DNA from: Parabacteroides sp. PF5-9 | Lineage (GTDB): Bacteria > Bacteroidota > Bacteroidia > Bacteroidales > Tannerellaceae | Length of the DNA stretch: 64,000 nt | Direction: 5' to 3' | NCBI RefSeq assembly: GCF_029893105.1 | Contig: NZ_JARXWG010000013.1 | Coordinates: 41,290 to 105,289, forward strand | Shown here: piece by piece, positions 51,541 to 61,725 of the stretch | How the letters are laid out: each line of letters opens with the position of its first letter | Position numbering within the stretch: position 1 is the first letter of the stretch | Program-made: the position numbers and the translations under genes | Notes under the pieces: model-generated | Told to the model about the DNA's origin: nothing | Database searches by the model: none | What the model saw: the letters and a program-made list of their open reading frames with translations, nothing else

Positions 51541-54500
51541 ATGAGGAGATTGATTAAATGGGTAGGGATCATATGCCTCATACCAATCGTATTGGTATTA
51601 TTCGTAATCATACTTTTATATATCCCTCCCATTCAGAACGTTGTCGTCCAGAAAGCCACCCGCTATGCCAGCAAAGCCACCGGGATGCACATACAAGTAG
51701 AGAAGATCCGCCTATCCTTTCCACTCGATTTGTCTATATACGAAACCGAAATCTTAACTTCCTCTTCTGATACAATACTTACGTTGGAACGACTAACGAT
51801 CAGTCTCAACCCTATACCGTTACTTCATAAAGTAGTATCAGTCGAGTCTATTGAATTCGAAAATGCACATATAAATACCGGATCATTGATCGAAGGCGCC
51901 GAATTAAGAGGTACCATTCAACAATTATCCGCACGTGCCGACCGGATTGACCTGATACAGGAGAAAGCGACATTAAATGCGCTTAAACTTTCCGACTCGG
52001 CAATCACCTTAAAGATAACCGCTACGGAAAAAGAAGAGACCGCTGTTTCGGAACCTCTCAACTGGATACTCAACCTCGAAAAGATTGATTTCGAACATCT
52101 CTGTCTGGCGTTGCAAATGCCTGAAGATTCACTACGGATAAGTACGTATATCGATCGGGCCGGATTAAGTCATGGAGCGATTGACCTGGCGACTTCCCAT
52201 TATGAGGCTTCCCGTTTTGAGTTATCCCGTTCCGTCGTTAATTATGATGGGGATGAACGGATACCCCAACCTGGATTTGACCCTGCACATATCGCATTAG
52301 ACCAATTAAATATTGCTGTTGAATCCATCGTGTATCACGATAGAGCAATCAATGTAGACATAAAAGAATTTGCAGCAGAAGAACGTTCTGGATTAAATAT
52401 CAATGCTTTACATGGAAATATAAACAGCGACAGTACCACCATTCAAATCCCTGAATTAATACTCAAAACGCCTGATTCGGAAATTGCATTCGTCGCAACC
52501 ATTCCCTGGAGTGTATTCGAGGAGCAATCAAAAGGATCACTGAATGCCAGACTAACAGCATCTCTGGGGGAGAACGATATTTTCACAGGTGTTCAAGGAG
52601 TGCCCACCGATCTTATTCAGTTATATCCCAACCACCCTTTAAGTCTGACGGTTGGGGTAGAGGGTAATCTAAATTTACTTACCTTGCGTCAGTTGAAGGT
52701 AGAACTCCCTGATGCATTAACGATTAATATTTCAGGGAAAATGGAAGCTGTAATGGATAGTATTCGTCGTACTGCTGATCTCAACATACACAGCCAAACC
52801 GGTAATCTCGACTTTCTGTTGGGTATATTACCAACCACCCAGCGCGATCAATTTCGTATTCCACAAGATATAACACTATCCGGAAATCTCGGGTTACATG
52901 ATCAGGAACTGCATACTCACTTGCAGTTGACAGAAGATAAAGGGCAAATCGATCTAGTGGCCCAATACCATCTCGTTCAAGAGGCTTATTCGGTCGCCTT
53001 GAATGCCGACAGCCTTGAACCGGTACACTTTATGCCGGGCGATTCTCTACTTTGGGTTTCAGCCAACCTGAAGATAGAAGGTCAAGGGACCGATCTTTTT
53101 GCAGACAGTACATGGGCAACTATAAACGGCCGGATATCGGATATCCAGTATGGGACAATGCATATCGCCGATGTCACACTTGAGGGAGCCTTAAAAGAAC
53201 ATCAGACCACTTTCCGATTAAAGAGTGAATATCCTGTTGCTCATATGGATATCTCTTTCGATGGTTCTATCCGAAAAGAAGAGACCAAAGGGATGTTAAT
53301 CATGGATGTAGACAGTCTCGATCTTTATGCCTTACATTTGATAGACCGTCCGCTCTCAACCTCTTTCCAGCTTTTTGGTGAGGCTCAGAGTGATTTGGAA
53401 AAAGAACATAAAGTAGATATCACTATCGGAAACTGGGATCTGAATACGTCTGATATGCACTTCAATCCTAAGATGCTTACCCTATTTGCCCGAACTGATA
53501 AAGATACCACCAGGCTCTCTCTTCACTCCGGTGATCTGGGAATCGTGTTGACAGGAAATGGTGATCTGGAAACAATGATCGATCAACTGGCAGCAATCAA
53601 TGACGAAGTCAATCTTCAATTAAAAGAAGACTCTACAGTAAATATAGCCGGTCTGCGTCCTGCTTTACCCGATTTGACCCTGACGATCAATGCCGAAAAG
53701 GAAAATCCCCTTTACACGATTTTACGACAATATGATATTCTCTATAATACGATACAGATAAAAGCCTCGACATCCCCCGAAAACGGGTTGTTGATGGACG
53801 CCGGTTTGTTCGGACTACGGCGGGATACGCTTCAGTTCGATACCATCATGGCGAATATACGCCCCGACTCGACAGGGCTACTCTTTGGGCTTCGTGTGGC
53901 TAAAAACAGGTACCGTCAACAAATGCCTTTTACGGCGGAAGTACGCGGCTCAGTCGGTTATAGATATGCTAATGCCGAATTTTTATATACCAATCACCTG
54001 CGTGAAACCGGATTATTAGTCGGAGTTCGTATACAACAAATATCCGGAGGATTCCGTTTTCAACTATATCCTGAAGAAGTTGTTCTCGCTTTCAATCCGT
54101 TCAAGTTGAATCCGGATAACTATCTTTTATTTAAAAGTATGCAAGAGATCGAGGCCGATATCCGGTTTACCGGACCTCGGAATGCTTCACTCTGGATACA
54201 CTCCATGCCGGGAGCAGGCGATTATCCCGAACTGCACGCTGAATTGAGTCAGATCGATCTCGATGTGGTCTCCAAAGGATTTGCCGAATTACCACTTATG
54301 AAAGGCATATTGAGTGCTGACCTGCAATATGCACCGATAGACAATACGTTTATGGTGGTAGCCGATGTCAATGTCGATGAACTTTATTATGAAAACGGCC
54401 GTGTCGGTGAAATGATGCTCAATGCAGTCTACCTCCCTTTAGAAAATGCCCAACACCAAGTCGACGTGCATCTCTATCACGATCAATCGGAAATCAGTTC

Positions 54501-56127
54501 CGCTTATGCCCTTCTCCATACGGGGAAACAAACGACCAGTATGCAAGGTACGCTGAACGTATCTCAACTTCCATTAGACATGCTCAATCCGTTCATCCCC
54601 GGTCGGATGGCTCATATGGATGGGGCTATGAACGGGGAAGTGTCGATTGCCGGCTCTACCGTCAAGCCGGTTCTCGACGGTTTTATCCAGCTGGATAGTA
54701 GCTCCGTCTATTTAGGAATGGCAGATACACGTCTTCGTTTCGACAACAAGAGGATAACAGTCGACAAAAGCCTGATCACATTGAATAAATACAATATCTA
54801 TTCCGCAGGGAATAATCCTTTTGTGATCGACGGGAATATCGACCTCTCCAACCTCTCCCGTATGAGGACTGATCTGAAAATGACAGCCCAAAACATGCAG
54901 GTACTCGAGGCAAAACGGACAAAGGAGAGCTTGGTCTACGGACGGCTTCTGATGAACTTCGATACCACCATCAAAGGACCTTTCAACGGGCTGGTCGTAA
55001 GAGGTGACGCTCATTTATTGGGAGGAACGGATATGACTTATGTATTGACAGACTCTCCGTTAAGTATACAGGATCGGATGGATGGTCTCGTAACGTTCAC
55101 CTCTTTTACCGACACGCTGACCCGCAGACGTAGGAATCAGGCTGCGACAGGTATAAGCGGTATGGATATGCTGATGGCTTTACACATTGATCCGACCGTA
55201 CAAATGCGTGTTGATCTAACCCCCGACCAATCCAATTTCGTCGAAGTAGAAGGTGGAGGCGACCTCACCTTCCAGATGAATAAACAGGGGGATATGGTAT
55301 TGAACGGACGGTATACCTTCTCTGAAGGGATTGTAAAATATGCACTGCCGGTCGTTCCGCTCAAAGAGTTCAATATCCATCAGGGAAGTTCCGTGCAATG
55401 GGACGGGGAGATTATGAATCCGCGGATTGATGTGATGGCCACCGAACGGATGCGAGCCACAATTACACGCGACGGCAACCAGCGAAGAGCCAACTTCGAT
55501 GTCGGTATCAGTATACAGGAACGGCTCGACAATATGAATATGACTTTTATTATCAATGCGGTCGACGATCAGCAGTCTATGACCGAACTGGCCAGTTTGG
55601 GTGAAGACGAACGAACGCGATGGGCGGTTTATATGATGATTACAGGTTCTTATATGGGATCCGGTTCGGGCGTAAATGTAGATGCCGTGATCAGTAATTT
55701 CCTGATGGGAGAGGTCAACAATATTGCTGGGGATGTACTCAAAGGGGTAGATATCAACCTGGGATTAGACACTTACGAATCGGAAGGTCAGACGCAACGT
55801 GATCTGACATTCAGTTTCTCCAAACGTTTTTATAACGACCGCATCAGAGTCACCGTAGGAGGCAAAGTCGCCATGGAAAATCAGCAACAGGCAGAATCTT
55901 TCCTGGATAATTTTGCGGCGGAATACCTATTGGATGTGGCCGGATCAAAAACAGTCAAGTTCTTTTACGACCGCAATTATGATATGTTGGAAGGCGAAGT
56001 GGTGCAAACCGGTGTTGGCCTTGTGTTACGAAAAAAAGTGTTACACTTACGCGAACTCTTTGACTTCCGGAAGAAAAAAACGACACCTGTCACAGAAAAA
56101 GAGGAGGAAACAGTTGATGATGAATAA
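51541..56127 (+). CDS. tamB: Translocation and assembly module protein TamB
   Basis: This is a very long (1528-residue) AsmA/TamB-type protein. One N-terminal transmembrane helix (IICLIPIVLVLFVIILLYIP, about residues 9-28) precedes hundreds of residues of repeating beta-strands that form a hydrophobic groove crossing the periplasm. The C-terminal DUF490/TamB domain (about 1130-1480) contains YTFSEGIVKYALPVVPLKEF and TRWAVYMMITGSYMGSGSG. TamB bridges the inner membrane to an outer-membrane Omp85 partner and helps insert proteins or move phospholipids. Its partner tamL overlaps the gene end by 11 bases. The acidic C-terminal tail is unusual but harmless. Confidence 0.93.
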   Translation: MRRLIKWVGIICLIPIVLVLFVIILLYIPPIQNVVVQKATRYASKATGMHIQVEKIRLSFPLDLSIYETEILTSSSDTILTLERLTISLNPIPLLHKVVSVESIEFENAHINTGSLIEGAELRGTIQQLSARADRIDLIQEKATLNALKLSDSAITLKITATEKEETAVSEPLNWILNLEKIDFEHLCLALQMPEDSLRISTYIDRAGLSHGAIDLATSHYEASRFELSRSVVNYDGDERIPQPGFDPAHIALDQLNIAVESIVYHDRAINVDIKEFAAEERSGLNINALHGNINSDSTTIQIPELILKTPDSEIAFVATIPWSVFEEQSKGSLNARLTASLGENDIFTGVQGVPTDLIQLYPNHPLSLTVGVEGNLNLLTLRQLKVELPDALTINISGKMEAVMDSIRRTADLNIHSQTGNLDFLLGILPTTQRDQFRIPQDITLSGNLGLHDQELHTHLQLTEDKGQIDLVAQYHLVQEAYSVALNADSLEPVHFMPGDSLLWVSANLKIEGQGTDLFADSTWATINGRISDIQYGTMHIADVTLEGALKEHQTTFRLKSEYPVAHMDISFDGSIRKEETKGMLIMDVDSLDLYALHLIDRPLSTSFQLFGEAQSDLEKEHKVDITIGNWDLNTSDMHFNPKMLTLFARTDKDTTRLSLHSGDLGIVLTGNGDLETMIDQLAAINDEVNLQLKEDSTVNIAGLRPALPDLTLTINAEKENPLYTILRQYDILYNTIQIKASTSPENGLLMDAGLFGLRRDTLQFDTIMANIRPDSTGLLFGLRVAKNRYRQQMPFTAEVRGSVGYRYANAEFLYTNHLRETGLLVGVRIQQISGGFRFQLYPEEVVLAFNPFKLNPDNYLLFKSMQEIEADIRFTGPRNASLWIHSMPGAGDYPELHAELSQIDLDVVSKGFAELPLMKGILSADLQYAPIDNTFMVVADVNVDELYYENGRVGEMMLNAVYLPLENAQHQVDVHLYHDQSEISSAYALLHTGKQTTSMQGTLNVSQLPLDMLNPFIPGRMAHMDGAMNGEVSIAGSTVKPVLDGFIQLDSSSVYLGMADTRLRFDNKRITVDKSLITLNKYNIYSAGNNPFVIDGNIDLSNLSRMRTDLKMTAQNMQVLEAKRTKESLVYGRLLMNFDTTIKGPFNGLVVRGDAHLLGGTDMTYVLTDSPLSIQDRMDGLVTFTSFTDTLTRRRRNQAATGISGMDMLMALHIDPTVQMRVDLTPDQSNFVEVEGGGDLTFQMNKQGDMVLNGRYTFSEGIVKYALPVVPLKEFNIHQGSSVQWDGEIMNPRIDVMATERMRATITRDGNQRRANFDVGISIQERLDNMNMTFIINAVDDQQSMTELASLGEDERTRWAVYMMITGSYMGSGSGVNVDAVISNFLMGEVNNIAGDVLKGVDINLGLDTYESEGQTQRDLTFSFSKRFYNDRIRVTVGGKVAMENQQQAESFLDNFAAEYLLDVAGSKTVKFFYDRNYDMLEGEVVQTGVGLVLRKKVLHLRELFDFRKKKTTPVTEKEEETVDDE

Positions 56128-58567
56128 AGAAATCTCCATACATCTATTGATATACGGATTTATCGTGTTACTTATTCTGGCAGGTTGTTCGACAACAAGA
56201 AATCTACCGGAAGGAGAAATCCTATATACCGGAATAGAGCGGATAGAAGTTGTCGATCTGGATAAAACACCGGAAGGAGATCTGGCCATGCAGGAAGTGG
56301 AAGCTGCTCTGGACTATGCTCCCAATAATTCACTCTTCGGAAGTTCCACCACTCGTCTTCCCCTTCCGGTCGGCTTATGGATATACAACAGCTTTCAGAA
56401 ATATAAGGGAGGTCTCGGAAAATGGATTTTTGAAAAATTTGCCGCCAAACCTGTTTTCATAACAACGGTCAATCCTGATGTGCGTGTTGCCGTAGCACAC
56501 AACGTATTACGCGAAAACGGTTATTTCAACGGGCAAAGTGCGTATGAGATCATTCCGGATAAAAAAGACTCATTGAAAGCCAAGATCAGCTACCATATAA
56601 CAATGAACCAGGCCTATCGGTACGACAGTATCCGTTATATGTCTATGCGCCATTTTGTCGATACGATCATCAGTGCCAATCTCAAAAACACTTTACTCCG
56701 GAAAGATCAGCAATTCAATGTGGTCAAAATGGAGAACGAACGACAACGTATCTCTTCCGATCTGCGTAATAACGGTTTCTATTATTACCGCCCCGAATAC
56801 ATCGTTTATCAGGCAGATACGTTGATCTCTCCCGGTAAAGTATGGCTACAGGTTGCACGTAAAGACGGAACTCCGCCTAATGCACTGACCCCTTATCGCA
56901 TTGGAAAAATCAACATCCATATAGGTGGATATAATGGCGAAAAAACAACCGATTCATTGGTTTATAAAGACATGACCATTTTTTACGAAGGAAAACTCCA
57001 TATCCGTCCGGCTGTATTATACGAACGCTTACGCTTTAAACCGGGAGATCTCTATACGTTGGAAGAACAACAACGGACACAAACCGGATTATCACGACTC
57101 AATGCGTTCCGCTATGCCGAGTTTCAATACGCTCCGCGCCGCAATGTCCGTGACTCCGTGCGCAGAGGTCAAGCCGGAAGAAACCCGAATCAGGAAAGAC
57201 TGGGTATGAATATGCTCGATAGTCTGCAAAGAAGAAGTTCTCTTTTCCGGCAAAACAATATACTGGATGTCAACATCAATACGGTCTATGACCTCCCTTA
57301 TGACGGTGAATTTGAAATCAACGCCAGTACAAAAGATAATAATTATGCCGGACCGGGAGCAATCTTTTCGCTCACACGACGGAATGCGTTCAAAGGAGGT
57401 GAAATAGTCGGATTACAACTCAGGGGAGCCTATGAATGGCAAACCGGCAATCAGGGAGGAGGCAATAAATCAAAAATAAACAGTTATGAACTTGGATTAA
57501 GTTCAACCCTGACTATTCCTTTTATTCTTTTCCCGGGATATATCTATCGCGACTTGAAACAACCCTCAAGTACGACATTTAAAGTAAGTGGTGATCTATT
57601 GAACCGTCCGAAGTATTTCAAAATGCTTTCATTCAGTGGGAGTATGACCTATGATTTCAGACCGACTTCAACGACCCGCCATCAGATCAGCCCACTCCGG
57701 TTGACCTACAATAAACTGAATCCAACCCAGTTCTTTTCCGACAGCGTCGCCAGTTCGAACCAGGGACTTTATGAAAGTCTGAAAAGCCAATTTATCCCGG
57801 CAATGAGTTATACTTTTACGTATGACAATTCACCGGTCTCCGACCGAAGCAATTTCTCCTGGTCGACGACTATAACCGAAGCCGGCAATCTCATCGACGG
57901 CACCGCTGCTCTCTTTGGAAAAGCGTTCAATAAAAAAGGAAAAGAACTATTCGGCGTCCCTTTTGCCCAGTTTATTAAAGGAACGACCGAAGCCCGCTAC
58001 AATCACCGTATAGATCGTAAAAACCGGTTAGTAGTCCGCGCAATGGCAGGTGTTATTTACAGTTACGGGAATGCAACAATTTCTCCCTATAGCGAACAAT
58101 TCTACATAGGAGGAGCCAACAGTGTTCGTGCGTTTACGATTCGCTCTATCGGTCCCGGAAGATTTGATCCTCCGAGAGATCCCGAGAAATGGGAGAACTA
58201 TCAAAATCCTTACGCCTATATCGACCGTATCGGAGATATTAAATTCGAAGCCAACCTGGAATACCGCTTTAATGTGGCCGGTGCACTTAACGGAGCCCTT
58301 TTTATGGATTGGGGGGGCATCTGGGGTATGCGGGCCGACGACCGTTCCGATTCCCGGTTGAAAGCCGGCGAGTTTCTCAATGATATGGCATTAGGTACCG
58401 GTGCTGGTCTGCGTTATGACCTCTCTTTCCTTTTACTCCGTCTGGACTTCGGTTTTGGCTTACATGTCCCGTACAAAACAGACAAAAGCGGATACTTCAA
58501 TGTCAATCCGTTCGACGGCAAATACAATGCATTTAACTGGCATTTGGCGGTAGGATATCCTTTTTAA
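56117..58567 (+). CDS. tamL: Translocation and assembly module lipoprotein TamL (Omp85 family)
   Basis: This is an 816-residue outer-membrane protein with a lipoprotein signal: VLLILAGC-S places the lipid cysteine near residue 24. POTRA-like domains occupy about 30-430 (VAVAHNVLRENGYFNGQSAY and LYERLRFKPGDLYTLEEQQR). A BamA-type beta-barrel follows to the end. FYIGGANSVRAFTIRSIGPG is the conserved barrel lid motif (VRGF/Y-like, here VRAF), and the protein ends in phenylalanine (HLAVGYPF). Lipid anchoring distinguishes TamL of Bacteroidota from proteobacterial TamA. Start ATG at 56117 or 56120, overlapping tamB. Its stop overlaps the serpin gene stop by 4 bases. Confidence 0.92.
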   Translation: MMNKEISIHLLIYGFIVLLILAGCSTTRNLPEGEILYTGIERIEVVDLDKTPEGDLAMQEVEAALDYAPNNSLFGSSTTRLPLPVGLWIYNSFQKYKGGLGKWIFEKFAAKPVFITTVNPDVRVAVAHNVLRENGYFNGQSAYEIIPDKKDSLKAKISYHITMNQAYRYDSIRYMSMRHFVDTIISANLKNTLLRKDQQFNVVKMENERQRISSDLRNNGFYYYRPEYIVYQADTLISPGKVWLQVARKDGTPPNALTPYRIGKINIHIGGYNGEKTTDSLVYKDMTIFYEGKLHIRPAVLYERLRFKPGDLYTLEEQQRTQTGLSRLNAFRYAEFQYAPRRNVRDSVRRGQAGRNPNQERLGMNMLDSLQRRSSLFRQNNILDVNINTVYDLPYDGEFEINASTKDNNYAGPGAIFSLTRRNAFKGGEIVGLQLRGAYEWQTGNQGGGNKSKINSYELGLSSTLTIPFILFPGYIYRDLKQPSSTTFKVSGDLLNRPKYFKMLSFSGSMTYDFRPTSTTRHQISPLRLTYNKLNPTQFFSDSVASSNQGLYESLKSQFIPAMSYTFTYDNSPVSDRSNFSWSTTITEAGNLIDGTAALFGKAFNKKGKELFGVPFAQFIKGTTEARYNHRIDRKNRLVVRAMAGVIYSYGNATISPYSEQFYIGGANSVRAFTIRSIGPGRFDPPRDPEKWENYQNPYAYIDRIGDIKFEANLEYRFNVAGALNGALFMDWGGIWGMRADDRSDSRLKAGEFLNDMALGTGAGLRYDLSFLLLRLDFGFGLHVPYKTDKSGYFNVNPFDGKYNAFNWHLAVGYPF

Positions 58568-59811
58568 AGATTCTCAACTACCCCCATAAAGAAGATAGTG
58601 CCTGTACTCTTTTCTCTTATTAAATAAAGGAACGGGCGGTTAAGGTGGAATGTATTGATAGATGGTTCTCCATCCAGATCTGCCCCAATTATTTTTTCTA
58701 TAGTTACAGCAGACGCCTCTGTTCCCTCTTCGGTAATTTCAATAAATGTTTTTTGTAACACATTTGATACTGTTAACGGAGCAGTGGGGTGAATGGATGA
58801 AAAATCGGCATTACTGTCGAACATCGCTTGCATACCCATCGTGATTAAATCGTCATTGAGCGACCGCTCGTAGGTTATTTCGAACCGTGGAATCTTAAAT
58901 TGTGTGTAGGCTCCTCTTAACCCATAAAAAGTCTCTTCATTCAGTTCTTTGATTGCCGAGGCTATAGATATACCTTCGTTTGGCAGTAGAAATATCATAC
59001 TGAAAGCTTCATTTCCATAGGGCAATTCAGCAAGAGCAAATCGTTCATTTTCTGAATAATTAATAGTCAGTACCATATTCATCATCGGAACAGAACGTTC
59101 TTGCCCATCTTGATTGTAGAATATCTCCTCTGTAGTCAGTTCTTTATCAAAAGGCACTGTCCATGGTCCATTAAAATATAAGGCATTAATCAGATACATC
59201 ACAGCATTCGCATCTACATGATCCAGAATTTCAGGGATTGTCCCTTCCGTTTTTTCCGAACACCAGTTGTTGATTAGATTAACTGTTTCCGAATCAGAGA
59301 AATTTTCATTTCGGACTTCTGCATCATAAAATGTTTTATTGGTATCGATAAAGGCATCGAGTACCGGAAATTGGTTTTCTATCCAGATCGAATTAGCACT
59401 TCTAAATGCGACATCCGGATCAATTTCGCGCATAATGTCAATCATTTTCTGGAAATAGCCATTCATCGCTTCGCGCGAAATGTCCTTATACCCTAATACA
59501 CGTTGCATCTCCTCATGGGTTACGCCATCTGCTCCATTATTGAGCATCCCCAAAGCAAGGCTTGCACTCAATGGCGAGATAAGGATATTCTTTCCCGGTA
59601 TTTCGTTTTTATACACTGTTTTCAGCAATTCGAAAGCAAAGAGGTTATTCTGCTGACTGATTTGTCTTTCAATAGGTGTCAAGCTGAAATCTTTCTGCTC
59701 TACGACTGGTTCTTCGGGAGTTTCCGGTATCACAGGTGGCGGAGTCGTACCCTCATGATCACACCCGATAAGAAATAATGCAATGAACAAAAATGATACG
59801 ATTTTTTTCAT
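58564..59811 (-). CDS. Serpin family lipoprotein
   Basis: This 415-residue serine/cysteine protease inhibitor has a lipoprotein signal (FLFIALFLIGC) and a Pro/Glu-rich linker. The serpin core runs from about residue 45, with ISPLSASLALGMLNNGADGVT and VMYLINALYFNGPWTVPFD. The hinge EEGTEASAVT is well conserved, so the reactive loop should insert and inhibit. The loop region IEKIIGADLDGEPS holds the bait bond, which cannot be fixed by eye. Bacterial serpins are rare outside a few groups; Tannerella miropin is a known Bacteroidales example. Surface display suggests defence against host or neighbour proteases. ATG 59811 is chosen for the signal peptide. Confidence 0.92.
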   Translation of the reverse strand: MKKIVSFLFIALFLIGCDHEGTTPPPVIPETPEEPVVEQKDFSLTPIERQISQQNNLFAFELLKTVYKNEIPGKNILISPLSASLALGMLNNGADGVTHEEMQRVLGYKDISREAMNGYFQKMIDIMREIDPDVAFRSANSIWIENQFPVLDAFIDTNKTFYDAEVRNENFSDSETVNLINNWCSEKTEGTIPEILDHVDANAVMYLINALYFNGPWTVPFDKELTTEEIFYNQDGQERSVPMMNMVLTINYSENERFALAELPYGNEAFSMIFLLPNEGISIASAIKELNEETFYGLRGAYTQFKIPRFEITYERSLNDDLITMGMQAMFDSNADFSSIHPTAPLTVSNVLQKTFIEITEEGTEASAVTIEKIIGADLDGEPSINTFHLNRPFLYLIREKSTGTIFFMGVVENL

Positions 59812-59936
59812 ACGAACTCCTTTCATAATTATATTTTAGACTACTTAGAAATAACGTGTTCAACAAATGTAATGATAATTATAAAATATACATTGTTTAA
59901 TGTATAATCGAACTATTGATTTTATCATATTGTTGC

Positions 59937-60400
59937 TAAAAATAGTTTATTCGTAACATAAATTGTGAAAATTCCATTTTTACATAACACATACTTTCGT
60001 TATTTTTCGTCAAACAGGTGGCTATTCTAAGGATTTCAGACAAAATATAGGCGATTTTTACAATTTATTCTGGTTCACTCTCTCATTTTATCTGGATGAT
60101 TTAAAAAATGGTGCAGATGATTTTGGAAGAACATCTAAATAGTTCGAGCCAATCATTAGCATCATTTTTTTAGGTGTTGAAAACGGTCGAAAAAAGGGGT
60201 TGAAAACCGGTTGATTTTTTCCAGAAGCGTGATTTTTTAGAACCTACAAAAATAGGCATGACAAAATGAAAATCAAGCACTGTTATAAAAATAAACCCCA
60301 AATCCATACGATTTTCATGAACAAGCCTATGGCTGACTTCAAATAGACGAATCTTGGAGGGGATAAAATAACAAAATGTAAAAACTGACAAATTGTAGTT
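59937..60400. repeat. Long intergenic repeat, copy 2 (about 464 bp)
   Basis: This is the counterpart of 31948-32412. The alignment runs from AACATAAATTGTGAAAATTCCA to CTGACAAATTGTAG without large gaps. It fills most of the 617-base gap between the serpin and menA. The rest of the gap (59812-59936) is AT-rich with no clear promoter. Confidence 0.75.
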
Positions 60401-60428
60401 TTGCTTCCTTTCCGCTGCTTGGTCCGAT

Positions 60429-61307
60429 TTATAAAAAGAGAAGTAATAGAGTAAGAAAAGTAAATAACATCACATTGAGGGCGGTTTGCCCTAATGTCTT
60501 GTTAAGTTCACGCCCTTTATACCGGCTTAATTGTTTCCAGGTGGATAGAAACAAAACGAAAAACAATCCGGCCAGAAAAGTTTTCCACCAATTGGCCTCT
60601 AGAAGAAAAGGAGAAATAACGATCAGGGCGATCAACCCGTTTATCAGATAAAAAAGGCGTCCAAACTTACGTCCGAATAGAACGATTGTTGTTTTTTTAC
60701 GAGCCACCTTATCTTGCTCGTAATCGCGATAATTATTGACAATAAGTATATTGATCGATAGAAAACCGATAGCCAGAGACAGGAGAAAAGCCAATAATGA
60801 GAAAGATAGTGCCAGCACATAATAGGTAAAACAGACAGGGACTACACCATAGAACAACAAGACACTGACGTCTCCAAGTCCATTATAGGCTAAAGGGAAC
60901 GGCCCGGCTGAATAGGCCAATACGCACACCGCCATAAGTATCCCGACCGGAAGTAATATCCAGCCGCCGTATAAGAGTAAAAAGCAACCACAGAAACAAG
61001 ACAATCCAAGTGTGATGAAAGTACCAGTTAACATCGCACGTGGAGTGATCCAACCAGATGCAACCGCACGCGAAGGGCCTAACCGGTCTTCGTTATCCGC
61101 CCCTTTTTTGAAGTCAAAATAGTCATTCGCGAAGTTACTGGCAATTTGTGCCAACAGGGCAACAAGAACACACAAAAATGCCGGAATAAACTGAAAGACC
61201 CCATCACGCCAAGCTACAGCACAACCAATAAGAACCGGACTTAACGAGGCGGATAGTGTTTGGGGGCGGGCAGCTTTCCACCAGAAGGTTATTGTGTTTC
61301 TCTTCAT
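60429..61307 (-). CDS. menA: 1,4-dihydroxy-2-naphthoate polyprenyltransferase
   Basis: This 292-residue membrane prenyltransferase joins a polyprenyl chain to dihydroxynaphthoate, the committed step of menaquinone assembly. The aspartate-rich prenyl-binding motif is in ASNFANDYFDFKKGADNEDR (about residues 58-77). The second metal motif is in NILIVNNYRDYEQDKVARKK. Eight or nine helices span the protein. The start at ATG 61307 (MKRNTITFWWKAARPQTLSA) is typical. It supplies the quinone used by the fumarate reductase in this window. No other men genes are adjacent. Confidence 0.93.
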   Translation of the reverse strand: MKRNTITFWWKAARPQTLSASLSPVLIGCAVAWRDGVFQFIPAFLCVLVALLAQIASNFANDYFDFKKGADNEDRLGPSRAVASGWITPRAMLTGTFITLGLSCFCGCFLLLYGGWILLPVGILMAVCVLAYSAGPFPLAYNGLGDVSVLLFYGVVPVCFTYYVLALSFSLLAFLLSLAIGFLSINILIVNNYRDYEQDKVARKKTTIVLFGRKFGRLFYLINGLIALIVISPFLLEANWWKTFLAGLFFVLFLSTWKQLSRYKGRELNKTLGQTALNVMLFTFLTLLLLFL

Positions 61308-61395
61308 GCGGTATATTTTCAGCAAAGGTAAGAAAAGTTATGGCTATTATGTGACCAACCGTATTCCTTACGTGCTTAAAGAGTGCCCTCTCACA

Positions 61396-61725
61396 TCAGT
61401 TACAAGCAATAATCATTCCTATCAGAAGTATTATAATACCGGCAATAACCCAAACCTTCTTTTTCCTTTTTGCGAAAACCTGATTTTGAGAAATTCTAGC
61501 GTGGTCAACAGTTAATTCGATTGCCTCAACACTGCATACGGTCAAACATTTACCACAACCAATACAGTCATTCGGATAAGCCACTTTAGCCATATCCCTG
61601 TCCAGCCCATAATCCATATCAAGTACTTTGCGACGACAGATGTCTACACACTCACCACACCCTTTACACTTCTCTTTATTTATCTCTAAGGAGACTGTTC
61701 TCCCTTCTTTCTTTTTATGAAGCAT
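61396..61725 (-). CDS. Membrane-anchored 2[4Fe-4S] ferredoxin
   Basis: This 109-residue protein has two cluster motifs, CKGCGECVDICRRKVL and CIGCGKCLTVCSVEAIE (about residues 19-75). The second lacks the usual proline after the fourth Cys and has Ser instead. A basic linker (KRKKK) and a single transmembrane helix at the C-terminus (VWVIAGIIILLIGMII) anchor it with the clusters on the cytoplasmic side. A C-terminal anchor is unusual for ferredoxins. It lies 88 bases upstream of menA on the same strand and may serve a membrane redox complex. Confidence 0.85.
   Translation of the reverse strand: MLHKKKEGRTVSLEINKEKCKGCGECVDICRRKVLDMDYGLDRDMAKVAYPNDCIGCGKCLTVCSVEAIELTVDHARISQNQVFAKRKKKVWVIAGIIILLIGMIIACN

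Noticed and set aside
55913..56116. 68-residue N-terminal extension of TamL
   Set aside because: It overlaps tamB out of frame and would bury the lipoprotein signal. The ATG pair at 56117-56122 directly precedes a correct lipobox.
60170..60391. 73-residue minus-strand ORF as a real gene
   Set aside because: It lies inside the 465-bp repeat, and the same frame in the other copy contains stop codons. There is no promoter or signal.
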